From positions 46,252 through 110,251 of the forward strand of contig CAVYNL010000018.1 of assembly GCA_963769845.1 (NCBI GenBank): DNA of 64,000 nucleotides, in the 5' to 3' direction. The notes below the pieces were generated by a model. The model was given only the letters and a program-made list of their open reading frames with translations. It searched no databases and was not told the DNA's origin. The DNA is from JBGQMW01 sp963769845 (GTDB lineage Archaea > Thermoproteota > Bathyarchaeia > Bathyarchaeales > Bathycorpusculaceae). The position numbers and the translations under genes were made by a program. Shown here piece by piece: positions 16,122-25,616 of this stretch. The first letter of the stretch is position 1; each line of letters begins with the position of its first letter.

Positions 16122-16787
16122 ATGCAAACAAAAAGAGCCCTCCTCGCCATCATGCTGGCGATACTGGTCATCGCCGCTGCTTTCGTGGGAACCCGAATCT
16201 GGACAAGCCTGAACAGCAAGGCAACGCTGTCCAATTATCCGGAAATCACCGAATACAACGGGCAGAAGCTCAGCTCGATAAACGATTTTCATGAAAATTC
16301 GATAAAGGGCCCTCAGACCATAAACATAAGCACCTACAGACTCACCATAACAGGACTCGTCAAGAACGAGACCGCCTACACGTACGACGAGGTCATAAAC
16401 AACCACACACACTACCAGAAAGTAGTAACACTTCATTGCGTAGAAGGCTGGGAAGTAACCATCCTATGGGAAGGCGTACGCGTAAAAGACCTCCTCGAAG
16501 AAGCCGGATACAACCAGACCGCCCAAGTCCTCATATTCTACGCCCAAGACGGATACACAACCAGCCTACCCCTCTCATACATAATCAACAACAACATAAT
16601 GATAGCCTACAAAATGAACGGCGTCACCCTCCCACCAGAGAGAGGCTTCCCCTTCCAACTAGTAGCCGAAAGCAAGTACGGGTACAAATGGATAAAATGG
16701 ATAACAGGAATCGAAGTGTCCAACGACACCAACTATCGAGGTTACTGGGAAGGCTACGGATACGACAACAACGCCGACCTCCCGTAA
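16122..16787 (+). CDS. Molybdopterin-binding oxidoreductase-like exported protein
   Basis: A start at ATG 16083 lies directly next to the TATA box (CATTATAAG, about 16073-16081), so MQTKRALLAIMLAIL at 16122 is chosen. This gives about 221 residues with a signal anchor (residues 4-24). The exported domain resembles the sulfite-oxidase/YedY Moco-binding domain: TYRLTITGLVKNETAYTYDE, then VVTLHCVEGWEVTILWEGVR, with Cys in HCVEGW in the position of the molybdenum ligand, and GFPFQLVAESKYGYKWIKWI. Such domains catalyse oxygen-atom or electron transfer at the cell surface. No haem partner gene is adjacent. Confidence 0.85.
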   Translation: MQTKRALLAIMLAILVIAAAFVGTRIWTSLNSKATLSNYPEITEYNGQKLSSINDFHENSIKGPQTINISTYRLTITGLVKNETAYTYDEVINNHTHYQKVVTLHCVEGWEVTILWEGVRVKDLLEEAGYNQTAQVLIFYAQDGYTTSLPLSYIINNNIMIAYKMNGVTLPPERGFPFQLVAESKYGYKWIKWITGIEVSNDTNYRGYWEGYGYDNNADLP

Positions 16788-16947
16788 CACACAGACTGAA
16801 CTACGATCATGCCAAGACCGACTTTGCCTCTTGCTGTAAGAACAAGCCCACTTGGAATTTTCATGAGCAATTGCAGATGCGAAAAGATCATAGCGCGCGC
16901 AGGGCTTGGTGCACGTCTGACGCGCGAAGCAGGACCTGCGAGCCTGC

Positions 16948-17352
16948 TCAGAATTCTCTTTCATCGTATACCGTGTTATCCACGACTTTGATCCATCGGG
17001 TGGTAAGAATCTGGTTGAAATCCTCGCTCGCGGGGTCAAGGTCAGTGGCCACCAGATGCCAATGGTCGTTTATGGTGGCGAATGTCGTGTCCATAATCAC
17101 AAACTTGGGAGTATAAGCGAAAATCTGCCTTCCAATCTCTGAGAGTTTGTCCAACGCGTGCTCATAAGCCTTCTGAGGTATCGTGTGCTCGTGCGGCCGA
17201 TAGACTATCATTATCCTTTCTTTGTGTCCCTTCACTGTTTTTGTCCTCAGTACGATGAAAGACTTGTCTTCATAGTACTTCTTCTCCCTTTCCAAGTCCA
17301 AGTTACACAAGGGACAACTCGAAGCCTTCAATTCCAGTTCACCGCTCATCAC
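16948..17352 (-). CDS. HIT-like (histidine triad) superfamily protein
   Basis: 134 residues. An N-terminal CPLC pair may bind zinc. The body reads like a divergent HIT/GalT fold: EDKSFIVLRTKTVKGHKERI, IVYRPHEHTIPQKAYEHALD, and a near-C-terminal NDHWHLVATDLDPAS, where HWHLVA matches the histidine-triad core. HIT proteins hydrolyse or transfer nucleoside monophosphates. The motif is imperfect, so the assignment is moderate. Confidence 0.6.
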   Translation of the reverse strand: MMSGELELKASSCPLCNLDLEREKKYYEDKSFIVLRTKTVKGHKERIMIVYRPHEHTIPQKAYEHALDKLSEIGRQIFAYTPKFVIMDTTFATINDHWHLVATDLDPASEDFNQILTTRWIKVVDNTVYDEREF

Positions 17353-17422
17353 TCATTTCTCTTGTCTTATTCATATCTGTAACGGCGTAAAGTTCGTGCG
17401 TCTGCGACATTCTCATCATCTA

Positions 17423-18295
17423 TTATCGGCTGAGCAAGGCTGGCTGCTGATCAGCAGGTTTTGCAGCGGTCTCTTTACGAATAACGACGTACGGAGCCTT
17501 CTTCCTGAAATAGACCGTTGCTGCCGCAAGAATCACTGTCGTCACTCCGAGAGCATACATCAGATATCTAGTAACGCTCAACTCTCCCGTTGATGCATTA
17601 AACTTCTCTTCTACATAGGCAAAGTGCTCCTGCAAAGAATCAAAGCTGGATTTCAACGAGCTATAGTTCGCCTCCAAGGAGGCATAAGTGGAGTTGAGCA
17701 GGTCAAATGCAGTTCTTGTTGTGTCATAATCAGTTACAAGCGAGTTGAACGTATTGTTCATCGTGGTATAGTTTGCCAGAAGTTGACCATATAACGTCTG
17801 CAATGCAGTATAGTTTGCCAAAAGCTCATCGTAACGATTCGAGAGTTCCTCATATGTGACTGCGAGGACGCGTGTTCCGTAAAAATCCGTCTTGCCAAAG
17901 CCCTTATCGGTTGAGGCTTCAATGACATAGTGAACTTGTCCAGTTGTGGTCTGCGGCAGGACAAAACTGATCTGCCTAGTAATGTTCTTGTCTTGCGCCA
18001 GACTGTAAGAGGTTATCTGTTCCTGGCCAAACGCGACCCACTCCTGCCCCGTAAACCCTGAAATCCCAAGCGTGAAGTTGAAAATGCTCACGTCAATGTA
18101 TGCGCCGATCGTTAAATTACACTTGATAGGGTCCAGTGGATGAGCCTCCAACGGAAACTCGATCGACCCGAACAGGACACCGAAAGTGAACGAAACAGTG
18201 CCGAACTGTGACGCTCTTGCAGCTGGACTTAAACCCAACGCCAACATCATCAAAAACACCAAAACTGAAATTCTGGCCTTCAACAAAGACACCAT
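17423..18295 (-). CDS. Cell-surface coiled-coil protein with C-terminal membrane anchor
   Basis: 290 residues. Signal peptide (residues about 7-28, ending PAARAS), then an extracellular beta-rich domain to residue about 150, a Ser/Asn/Tyr-rich coiled coil with repeated YxxLLANYTxLxx-type heptads and N-glycosylation-like sites (residues 155-235), one membrane helix (YLMYALGVTTVILAAATVYF) and a short basic cytoplasmic tail. The layout matches the gene at 43799-44530, suggesting two members of one surface-protein type. Function unknown. Confidence 0.7.
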   Translation of the reverse strand: MVSLLKARISVLVFLMMLALGLSPAARASQFGTVSFTFGVLFGSIEFPLEAHPLDPIKCNLTIGAYIDVSIFNFTLGISGFTGQEWVAFGQEQITSYSLAQDKNITRQISFVLPQTTTGQVHYVIEASTDKGFGKTDFYGTRVLAVTYEELSNRYDELLANYTALQTLYGQLLANYTTMNNTFNSLVTDYDTTRTAFDLLNSTYASLEANYSSLKSSFDSLQEHFAYVEEKFNASTGELSVTRYLMYALGVTTVILAAATVYFRKKAPYVVIRKETAAKPADQQPALLSR

Positions 18296-18510
18296 ACCAA
18301 TCTTGGTCTGCCTACATATTTATCGTTAACTAACACAAAAAACGCTCACCCAAAAAATGCACATGCGCGCGCTTGTCCCGACACAACTCGCAGACTGAAT
18401 ATGCGAACTGTCCGTTCCATCCCCCGCGAAGTACAACGCAAGATTTTTAGGCGTTGAGCCACTATGTATAGTGAACCATCCTCGCATGATGAGTGAAAAG
18501 GTGAAGCAGA

Positions 18511-18774
18511 ATGAAGGGTGCACTTGTGTTCCTCGCAGTTTTCTTCGTGTTCCTGCTGGCAACCCTAGCCTACTCGGACTTGCCGCCAGGAAGACAGATC
18601 TACAACACCCTGAACGTCCCAGCAACAGACTACCTTGTCCTCGGCATAGCCGCAACCACTCTCATAGTCGCAGTGTTCAACGGCATCGTCTACGGCATAA
18701 TCGCCTGGCTAGTCTACACTGTGGCGGAAAGAGCGACAAGAAAGAAAACACAAAAGCAACAGAAAAGCCAGTAG
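18511..18774 (+). CDS. Small membrane protein (87 aa)
   Basis: ATG 18511 follows AAAGGTGAAG at about five bases. The product has two membrane segments (ALVFLAVFFVFLLATLAY and VLGIAATTLIVAVFNGIVYG continuing to WLVYTV) and a Lys/Arg/Gln-rich C-terminus. No family recognised. Monocistronic. Confidence 0.65.
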   Translation: MKGALVFLAVFFVFLLATLAYSDLPPGRQIYNTLNVPATDYLVLGIAATTLIVAVFNGIVYGIIAWLVYTVAERATRKKTQKQQKSQ

Positions 18775-18800
18775 CGGACACGGGTATTTATCAAGCATAA

Positions 18801-18884
18801 GCGCGCGCATTAAGGTTTGTTACAGTCTGTTGTTTCCCGTGTCACGATCTAAAGTCAGTATTGTTGCAGTTTTGTGCGCGCGCT
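18801..18884. repeat. Short element bounded by GCGCGCGC motifs (copy 1)
   Basis: An 84 bp segment begins with GCGCGCGC (18801) and ends with GCGCGCGCT (18876-18884). The interior has TTGTTACA (18817-18824) and TTGTTGCAGTTTTG near the right end. The same plan is seen at 22947-23067 and 59222-59321. No coding potential. Confidence 0.5.
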
Positions 18885-19074
18885 AATTTTCCGATTGTCT
18901 TTGGTTTTGTATGCCTATACGTAAGCGAGTGTGTGCTTTCGATTCCGAATTTCAAAGCTTATTAATCTAAGCAATTAATTCGTAATCATTTAATCTATCA
19001 AACGCAGACTAAGAAGACATTATTCGATAGTCTGTATATCATGTTTCAGGTTGGGTGAGGAATCGGTGGTTTGA

Positions 19075-22031
19075 ATGACAGAATCTATCGTTGAGTCTTC
19101 TACAAAAACAGTTCTAAGTGTAGCCAAGGCAGAAGCAATTAGAGTTTTGCACGTTGATGATGACCAGGTATTTCTGAAGGTTGCGAAACAATGCCTAGAT
19201 ACACAAGGCGAATTTGAAGTAGACACTGCATCTTCAGTCAATGAAGCCTTAGAAAAAGTGAAGGAAACAGATTATGACGTTGTTGTTTCTGATTATCAAA
19301 TGCCAGGCAAAGATGGTCTTGAATTTTTGAAAGAACTACGAGAAAACGGAAACACCGTTCCATTCATTGTTTTCACTGGAAAAGGCAGAGAAGAAATAGC
19401 CGTGAAAGCACTGAACCTGGGTGCTTCGACGGATACTTCAACAAACAAGGTCAACCAGAAACAGTCTATGGTGAATTGGCACATGGCATAAGCCAAGCCG
19501 TAGAAAGGAAAAGAGCCAGTGAAGCACTGCATGAAAGCGAGAGCAAGTCCAGAACATTGCTTGAAAACCTTCCCCAAAAAATCTTCTTCAAGGATAAGAA
19601 TTCGGTTTACATATCTTGCAACGAGAACTACGCTCGGGATCTAAAAATCAAGTCCGATGAGATTGCAGGCAGGACAGATCATGATTTCTATCCTAAAGAA
19701 TTAGCTGAAAAATACCAAGCAGATGACAAAAGGATTATGAAATCAGGGAACACAAAAGATATAGAAGAGGAGTATGCCCACGATGGACAAAAAGCATTTG
19801 TGCACACGGTCAAGACACCCGTCAAAGATGAAAAGGGCAATGTTGTTGGCATACTAGGCATTTTCTGGGACATCACTGAACGCAAGAAAGCAGAAGAAGA
19901 GTTGCTTGCTTCTGAGGCGAAGTGGCGGTCGATTGCGGAGAATTCTCCTGACCATATTATACTGTTGGATAGAGATGCTAAAATCCTGTATATCAACCAC
20001 ACTGTTCCAGATTTAACTACTGAAAAGGTGCTTGGAAAATCAAAGTATGACTTTGTTCCATCCGAGTTTCGTAAGGTTGCGGCTGATTGCATTGAAAACG
20101 TTTCAGAAACGGGTAAACCAAGTTCATACGTTACTGAATACCGTACAAAAGAGGGAGAAATCCGCTACTTTGACGTAAGGGTAGCACCAATACTCCAATC
20201 AGGCAAAGTGGTTGGCTTAATAAGCAATTCTACAGACATCACTGAACGCAAAAAGATGGAAGAGGAGATCAAGAGTCTGGCGAGGTTTCCTTCTGAGAAT
20301 CCGAACCCTGTGCTCAGAATAAGTCAAGACTCCCGCATGCTCTTCGCAAACGACGCTGGAAAAGCACTTCTGAAGAAGCTGAACTGCGAAGTAGGCGGTT
20401 CGGTTCCGACTTTCCTGAAGAACTTAACTGTGGAAACCTTGAAGAGCAAATCTCGGAGAAGCGAGGAGTCCGAGATCGAAGGACGCAATTACGGGTTCCA
20501 CGCGACGCCGATCATTGACAGGGGATACGTGAACGTTTATGTAATAGACATCACTGAACGCAGAAAGGCGCAGGACATTCTGAAAGAGTCAGAAGCAAAA
20601 TACCGAATTCTAGTCGAGCAATCATTGCAGGGAATAGTGATCGCGCAGGGCGTTCCTCCGCGTTTGGTTTTTGCTAACCCTGCCATGGTCAGAATTTCAG
20701 GGTACACTTCAGAAGAACTTGCCTCTGTTCCAATGGAACGTCTGATACACCCTGACGATAGAGCCGCTTTCTTCAGTCGCCTGAAGGAACGCTTCGAAGG
20801 GAAACCGACGTCGTCGCCAAATGAATATCGAGCGATCCGGAAAGATGGCAAAACGACCTGGATAGCCATATCTGCAAGTCGAATCGAATACGATGGCCAA
20901 CCAGCCGTACAAGCAACCTTCATAGAAATCACCGACCGCAAACAAGCCACAGAAAAGGCTGAGAGAGCTTCCGAGGAATGGAAAAAGACTTTTGACGCCA
21001 TTTCTGATTTTATGTTTATTTTAGACACTGATTTCAGGTTTGTTAAAGTCAACAAGGCAATATGCGATGCTCTGAAGAAAGAACCAAGTGAGCTGATAGG
21101 CAAACGTTGTTTTGAAGTTTTGCATGGCACAGACAAACCCTGGCCCAATTGTCCCTACAAAGAGACATTCGTCACAAAAAAGGCAACAACAGAAGAAGTA
21201 AACGATCCCAATTTTGGCTTTCCACTTTTGGTTACTGTCTCGCCGATTTTTGATGATAAAGGTGAATTCCTTGGCGTCGTACATATTGCCAAAGACATCA
21301 CAAAACTGAAAGACACTGAAGAGCATTTGAAAAAAGTGAACAAGACACTCGAGGTGATGAATGAGAAGCTACATGTCGTAGGCGGCCTGACGAGGCATGA
21401 CGTGCGAAATAAGCTTTCCGCAGTGACTGGAAACGCCTATCTGCTGAGGCGAAAGCTGGCTGACAATCCTGAAGCATTGGGACAGTTGGCCGACATAGAA
21501 GCAGCGGTTCGGCTGGTGGAAAGGATTTTTGAGTTTGCAGGAACCTACGAGAAGCTGGGTGTCGAACAGCTAGCCAGCATCGATGTTAGTAGAGCTGTTG
21601 ACGAGGCCAAGTCTCTCGTCTTAGACTTGGAGAATGTGAGAATAGTGAACAAGTGCGGCGGGTTAACCGTTTTGGCTGACTCATTGTTGACACAACTCTT
21701 CTACAATCTAATCGAAAACTCGTTGAAGCACGGCGAAAAAACCCGACAAATCAAAATATACTACAAGACGCCGAGCGCCGACCAGCTTGAACTAGTCTAC
21801 GAAGACGATGGCGTGGGCATGTCGGAAGATGTCAAGGGAAAAATCTTCGGTGAAGGCTACACCACGGGCAAAGGCTCAGGCTACGGACTATTTATGGCAA
21901 AACGAATATGTGAAGTGTACGGCTGGACCATTCGAGAAACGGGCAAGCAAGGCAAAGGAGCCCAATTCACCATGTCAATACCCCGAATAAGCAGCACTGG
22001 AAAGGCAAAATACCAAATCGAGAAACCATGA
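19075..22031 (+). CDS. Receiver-PAS-histidine kinase, split by a frameshift
   Basis: The first frame (19075-19491) is a response-regulator receiver: VLHVDDDQVFLKVAKQCLDT, phosphoacceptor Asp in YDVVVSDYQMPGKDGL, and Lys in FIVFTGKGREE. After NLGA it changes frame; the normal continuation (DGYFNKQGQPETVYGELAHG) is found two bases out of register and runs into the second frame (19476-22031, 851 codons). That part has about five PAS domains separated by DITERKKAE-type linkers, then a kinase core with H-box RHDVRNKLSAV, N-box NLIENSLKHG, G1 DDGVGMS and G2 GSGYGLF. One gene is therefore present with an indel near 19425-19428. It may be an assembly error or real inactivation. Cytoplasmic: no membrane helices. 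Confidence 0.85.
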
Positions 22032-22343
22032 CAGCATGAGAAAGAACCGGAAACAAACATGGAAGTTCCAAACGCGCTCTCCCCCACGGAGCAATCAAGA
22101 AGCACAGTCACAACGTCAGACTCAGCAACTCACCCTCTGACTCGAATAGCCCAGAAATAATCAGCTAGGACAATTGATTGGGACGCGTGTACTCTGCCAC
22201 TGCAAGTAGACTTTTGTCTGCATCAAGAAGCGCGCGCGGCAAGGATCGCGATGCGCCTTCAGCCACGTTAGGAGTTGGCTGGATTAAATCTTGGTCCCAC
22301 ACACGATGAAGACATATACCTTTTTTGTTCGAATTTTGAAACG
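22032..22343. other. Gap without recognisable gene
   Basis: 312 bases between the kinase and the convergent NTF2-like gene. It holds one GCGCGCGC motif (about 22230) and no convincing ORF, promoter or hairpin. Confidence 0.4.
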
Positions 22344-22787
22344 TTAACCAAGACCTTTTCCCATCCGATTCACGACAGCGTTTACTATCTTCTTCTCAAG
22401 CCATCCGTTTGCCAACTGTTGAGCGATCAGGAGCCTATCATAATAATCATGGACTTGCTGAACTTTTCCGTTTCTAAACTCGAATACAGCCATCCCTGGC
22501 AACTGCTGCTTTTTGCCGCCACCCCTGCTAGAAGTCCCTTCTGAAACAAACTCAAGGACAGCCTTATTTCCTTCGACAACAAAGCCTTTCTCTGTAAGTG
22601 TTAGCTCTGAATAATTCGAAAAGGACCAAGTGTAGTACCGCTTGATCTCTTCCTTTCCTCTAAATGTTCCCTCAGGTCGGATAAAGATCGCGTCATCCGC
22701 AAAGAAAGAAATCATCCTCGTTAAGTCCTTCTTGTTGAACGCTTCAAGAATATTGTGTATGATACTCTCGAGCCCACCAGATTCCAA
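22344..22787 (-). CDS. NTF2-like (SnoaL) superfamily protein
   Basis: 147 residues with the cone-shaped NTF2-like fold: helix LESIIHNILEAFNKKDLTRM, strand/helix MISFFADDAIFIRPEGTFRG, then KEEIKRYYTWSF, and later strands ending MAVFEFRNGKVQQVHDYYDR. Members range from polyketide cyclases and isomerases to ligand-binding proteins of unknown role. No partner gene nearby, so no substrate is suggested. Confidence 0.8.
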   Translation of the reverse strand: MESGGLESIIHNILEAFNKKDLTRMISFFADDAIFIRPEGTFRGKEEIKRYYTWSFSNYSELTLTEKGFVVEGNKAVLEFVSEGTSSRGGGKKQQLPGMAVFEFRNGKVQQVHDYYDRLLIAQQLANGWLEKKIVNAVVNRMGKGLG

Positions 22788-22946
22788 CCAATCACTTCTC
22801 CTAGAATAAACAATTGCTATTTCTCTAATAATCGATATTTATGACTTGCGGGAAAATATGAAAAAGAAGTTACTGACAAGTTTGGGTTGGTTGGACTAAT
22901 TTTTAATCCCAAACCCCAAAACTACAAACAATTCAATCTACCACCG

Positions 22947-23067
22947 GCGCGCGCTATTGCGTATATTGTCTTTTGAGAATCAGTGAAAAAAAGGGATTGT
23001 GACAAGATTGTTACACTATTTTGTTACAAAAGACCGTGGATTTCCGCTAATCTCTTTAATGCGCGCT
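22947..23067. repeat. Short element bounded by GCGCGC motifs (copy 2)
   Basis: A 121 bp non-coding segment from GCGCGCGCT (22947-22955) to GCGCGCT (23061-23067). It contains TTGTTACAC (23008-23016) followed by TATTTTGTTACAAAA (about 23017-23031). Both submotifs, in the same order, recur in the element at 59222-59321. No start codon or ORF fits it; it lies in the 450-base gap between the NTF2-like and DUF5752 genes. Confidence 0.55.
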
Positions 23068-23239
23068 AAGTGACAAGTACTGGATTCAATTCAATCAGGA
23101 AACAACCAACATAGAAATGTCGAATGCTCCTCACCCCAACATACTGGAGCCTGTGCGGCTTAAAAGCTGAAGGAGAAATCAGAGGCAAAAAAGAGGCGAT
23201 TCAAGGTTTCAAAGCTGCCCGAACACCTCCGCCGCGGGG

Positions 23240-23674
23240 TTAGACTCTTGCAGGAAGCAGAATAGAGTTATTCCCGACATGAACGATTGCGAACGATGTT
23301 GACAGCTCTTTGATGCGGTTCTCTACAGCGTTGCAGATGTTCGTCCTTATCTCGTCACCGTTTGAGACTGAAATTCCTTCTAGTTTTTGCGCAAGCTTGG
23401 CGTCGCCAAGAATTTTCTGGGCCCAGTTCCTGAAGTCGCTTCTCTGAAGATGGAAGGCAAGGCTTTCTGTCTTGACTGACTTGACCTTGTCCAGGAAGTC
23501 GCTGAGGTTTCTGGCAACTTCACCCGTAGGTTTTCCGATTGCTTCGTAGAAATAGAATGCTTCCTCGTCCCTCACGGTTCGTAGCATGCTGACAACTTCC
23601 ACATTGACCTCTGGGTTCTGCTTGGTTCCCATTTTTGTACTCGCTCTATACTTGGAAGACCGATTTTGTTTCAT
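23240..23674 (-). CDS. DUF5752 family protein, copy 1
   Basis: 144 residues. A basic, disordered N-terminus (about 30 residues) precedes the family core: VSMLRTVRDEEAFYFYEAIG, KPTGEVARNLSDFLDKVKSV, LAFHLQRSDFRNWAQKILGD. The same core is encoded at 56852-57271 with roughly half the residues identical, so the window has two paralogs. In other organisms this domain occurs alone or next to glycosyltransferases; its function is not known. A TATA-like TTTATTAAG lies upstream at about 23713-23722. Confidence 0.75.
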   Translation of the reverse strand: MKQNRSSKYRASTKMGTKQNPEVNVEVVSMLRTVRDEEAFYFYEAIGKPTGEVARNLSDFLDKVKSVKTESLAFHLQRSDFRNWAQKILGDAKLAQKLEGISVSNGDEIRTNICNAVENRIKELSTSFAIVHVGNNSILLPARV

Positions 23675-23776
23675 TCCGAATTCACCATTGACAACACGCT
23701 TGCATCTTGAGACTTAATAAACATTACTAACAAAGTGTAGAACTCTGACACATACCGTCTCTGATGAGACTACGCT

Positions 23777-23881
23777 GGTGCGTGCAGGCTGTAAGGGTGG
23801 CGACAATGAGGGTTTTCCCATCTCCCCCTCTTTCGAGGTGAGTGAGAACGTCGCCACTGAGATGAAGAGCCTGCACGCGCC
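23777..23881. ncRNA. Strong nested inverted repeat; candidate structured RNA
   Basis: An outer stem pairs 23777-23790 (GGTGCGTGCAGGCT) with 23868-23881 (14 pairs, one of them G-U). An inner stem pairs GTGGCGAC (23797-23804) with GTCGCCAC (23850-23857), and inside it CCTC-TTTC-GAGG can form a small hairpin. About 105 bases in all. No protein frame here is convincing on either strand. It could be a small RNA, a large terminator-like structure or a short inverted-repeat element; strand is undecided. Confidence 0.4.
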
Positions 23882-24005
23882 GATTAAACCAGGACTTATC
23901 ATGTCAGATAGGCATTCTGGAGCAGGAATACAGACAAGGCCTATAGAAGAATCTTCTAGAACATTTGACCCTCTTTTCCAACTGCGGCGCAACCAAAGCT
24001 GGCAC

Positions 24006-24125
24006 TCAGTGCGCACACTGTGAGGATGCACTCCACGGAGCGGATGCTTCGCCAAAGTGTCTGGTCACCGAGTCTACGTCTTGCATGTTGATTTTGCGGC
24101 CGTCGTTGAGGTCGCATCTGAAAAC
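24006..24125 (-). pseudogene. Orphan dockerin type I fragment
   Basis: The reverse strand encodes VFRCDLNDGRKINMQDVDSV continuing TRHFGEASAPW, bounded by a TGA directly upstream and a stop at 24006. DLNDGRKINMQD matches a dockerin calcium-binding loop, and the following helix ends in the usual FG. There is no start codon and only one of the two normal repeats, so this is a leftover from a secreted dockerin protein. A similar fragment is at 52324-52580. Confidence 0.55.
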
Positions 24126-24285
24126 TCATCTCGTCTGAATTGCTTGCTTCTCTCCTTTCCCCTTCGGGCTTCGCGCCGCATTTCTGCTGAAAGCTAGAGA
24201 TTGAAGCAAAGAACCGCGCGCAGCACGGGAAGCGAAAAGACTTAATAAATCAAGTGCCATAGGGGAATGGCACAGGTGAATGTTG

Positions 24286-25236
24286 ATGGCAGGCGAGGGT
24301 GTGTTCAAAAAGATTCTCGTGCCTGTTGACGATTCTGTTGCAAGCCTGGCAGCTCAGGAGCTGGCGGCCTCTATCGCGAAGACTTTCAAGTCTAACGTGA
24401 TGGTCCTGAGCGTGGTCTCTCACAAGCTCATGAGTCCTTCGTTCCAGAGTATGGTCGGCGAGATCGGACAGCAAGAGTTTGCGCCCAGCCAGATCGCCAG
24501 AGGCGAGTACTCCATGCCGAGGAGAATCGCCCCTCAGGGCTCTGGAGGAGGCTTGCCCCAGAAGCTGATAGCGGAAATAAACGACTACTATCATCAAAGG
24601 GGAAATGACGTTGCAGATGAGGCCGTGAGACTGTTCAAAGATGAAGGTATCCTACCAAGACGCAAGGTGGTCGAGCACTCGGACAGGGCCGACTCTATCC
24701 TTCGCGAAGCAAGAAGCGGCAAGTACAGTCTGATCGTTATAGGCCGCAGCGGCGAGAAGGACAATGAAGCACAGCTAACTGGCACCACGGAGAAGGTGGT
24801 CCGCCACGCGAAGATACCCGTCTTGGTCGCTGGCGAGAGGAAGAAAATCGCCAAGATCTTGGTGCCCGTTGACGGGTCGAAGGGCTCTGACAAGGCGCTC
24901 AAGCAGGCTATGATCCTGGCAAAGAAGTTCGGAGCAAAGATCACTTTCCTGCACGTTCAAGAGTCCGGACTCTTCAGCTCCAAGCCTGAAATGGCAAAAC
25001 AGATTGGAAAGCACGTTCTGGCAATGGCCACCAAAAACGCCAAGGGCGTGGAGACGGACGAGAAGCTTGAGTCAGGCGATGTCGGCAAGAAGATCGGCGA
25101 GGTCACCGAGAAGGAAGACTATGACATAATAGTTATGGGCGGCAAAGGCCACGGAGGCATCAAACGATTCCTCCTCGGCAGCGCAAGCAACCACGTTCTA
25201 CACTACACGCGCCATCCGGTCCTCATAGTCAAATAG
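24286..25236 (+). CDS. Tandem universal stress protein (UspA x2)
   Basis: ATG 24286 is preceded by GGTGA at six bases; an ATG at 24280 is also in frame. About 316 residues make two Usp domains. Domain 1 starts FKKILVPVDDSVASLAAQEL and ends in LIVIGRSGEKDNEAQLTGTT then VVRHAKIPVLV; domain 2 starts IAKILVPVDGSKGSDKALKQ and ends IIVMGGKGHGGIKRFLLGSA then VLHYTRHPVLIVK. The G-2x-G-9x-G-S/T ATP-binding pattern is complete in domain 2 (GGKGHGG...GSAS) and partial in domain 1. Domain 1 carries an insertion of about 60 residues. Likely nucleotide-binding stress protein. Confidence 0.9.
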   Translation: MAGEGVFKKILVPVDDSVASLAAQELAASIAKTFKSNVMVLSVVSHKLMSPSFQSMVGEIGQQEFAPSQIARGEYSMPRRIAPQGSGGGLPQKLIAEINDYYHQRGNDVADEAVRLFKDEGILPRRKVVEHSDRADSILREARSGKYSLIVIGRSGEKDNEAQLTGTTEKVVRHAKIPVLVAGERKKIAKILVPVDGSKGSDKALKQAMILAKKFGAKITFLHVQESGLFSSKPEMAKQIGKHVLAMATKNAKGVETDEKLESGDVGKKIGEVTEKEDYDIIVMGGKGHGGIKRFLLGSASNHVLHYTRHPVLIVK

Positions 25237-25317
25237 TGCGGCTACCTGAACCATGATTTTCGCGTTCTTGCCAGCACACGCAAAGAAAGTTTATTCTATG
25301 CCTCAACCCTTTAGGAT

Positions 25318-25464
25318 ATGGTAGGCGATGCTATGAGCCCAGCTAGGCCTTGTGAATCGTGCGAGAAGAGGGAGGACTGCTGGCGCTACGGAGAACCTAA
25401 CAGATGCAAAAAGCTCAGGGAATGGTTTAGGGCCCCTATGAGCGACAACGTGCGCAGGCCTTGA
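25318..25464 (+). CDS. Small Cys-rich protein (48 aa), probable metal-binding
   Basis: A 48-codon frame, MVGDAMSPARPCESCEKRED, then CWRYGEPNRC and a Trp/Arg-rich tail ending NVRRP. Four Cys in the pattern C-x2-C-x5-C-x8-C could hold zinc or an iron-sulfur cluster. The start at the second Met (25333) is also possible. A TATA-like TTTATTCTATG lies about 25 bases upstream. No family recognised, but spacing of the Cys and codon use argue that it is real. Confidence 0.5.
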   Translation: MVGDAMSPARPCESCEKREDCWRYGEPNRCKKLREWFRAPMSDNVRRP

Positions 25465-25616
25465 AACTAACCGCGTAAGTCTCTCAAAGCGTGACAACAG
25501 CTGCCTACTGACGAGCCTGCCAGAGTCGTCAAAGTAGTAGAGATTTTTTCGCACGCCAATCTTGGAAATCCTTTGCTCAAAGCCTTCGACAAGAATCTGC
25601 TACGGAAATATGCAGT

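Noticed and set aside
16809..16991. Forward 60-codon frame after the Moco-domain gene
   Set aside because: Overlaps the HIT-like gene end, no ribosome binding site; contains a GCGCGCGC motif. Could be a remnant but nothing recognisable.
23714..24055. Reverse-strand 113-codon frame
   Set aside because: Translation looks artificial, overlaps the nested inverted repeat and the dockerin fragment frame.
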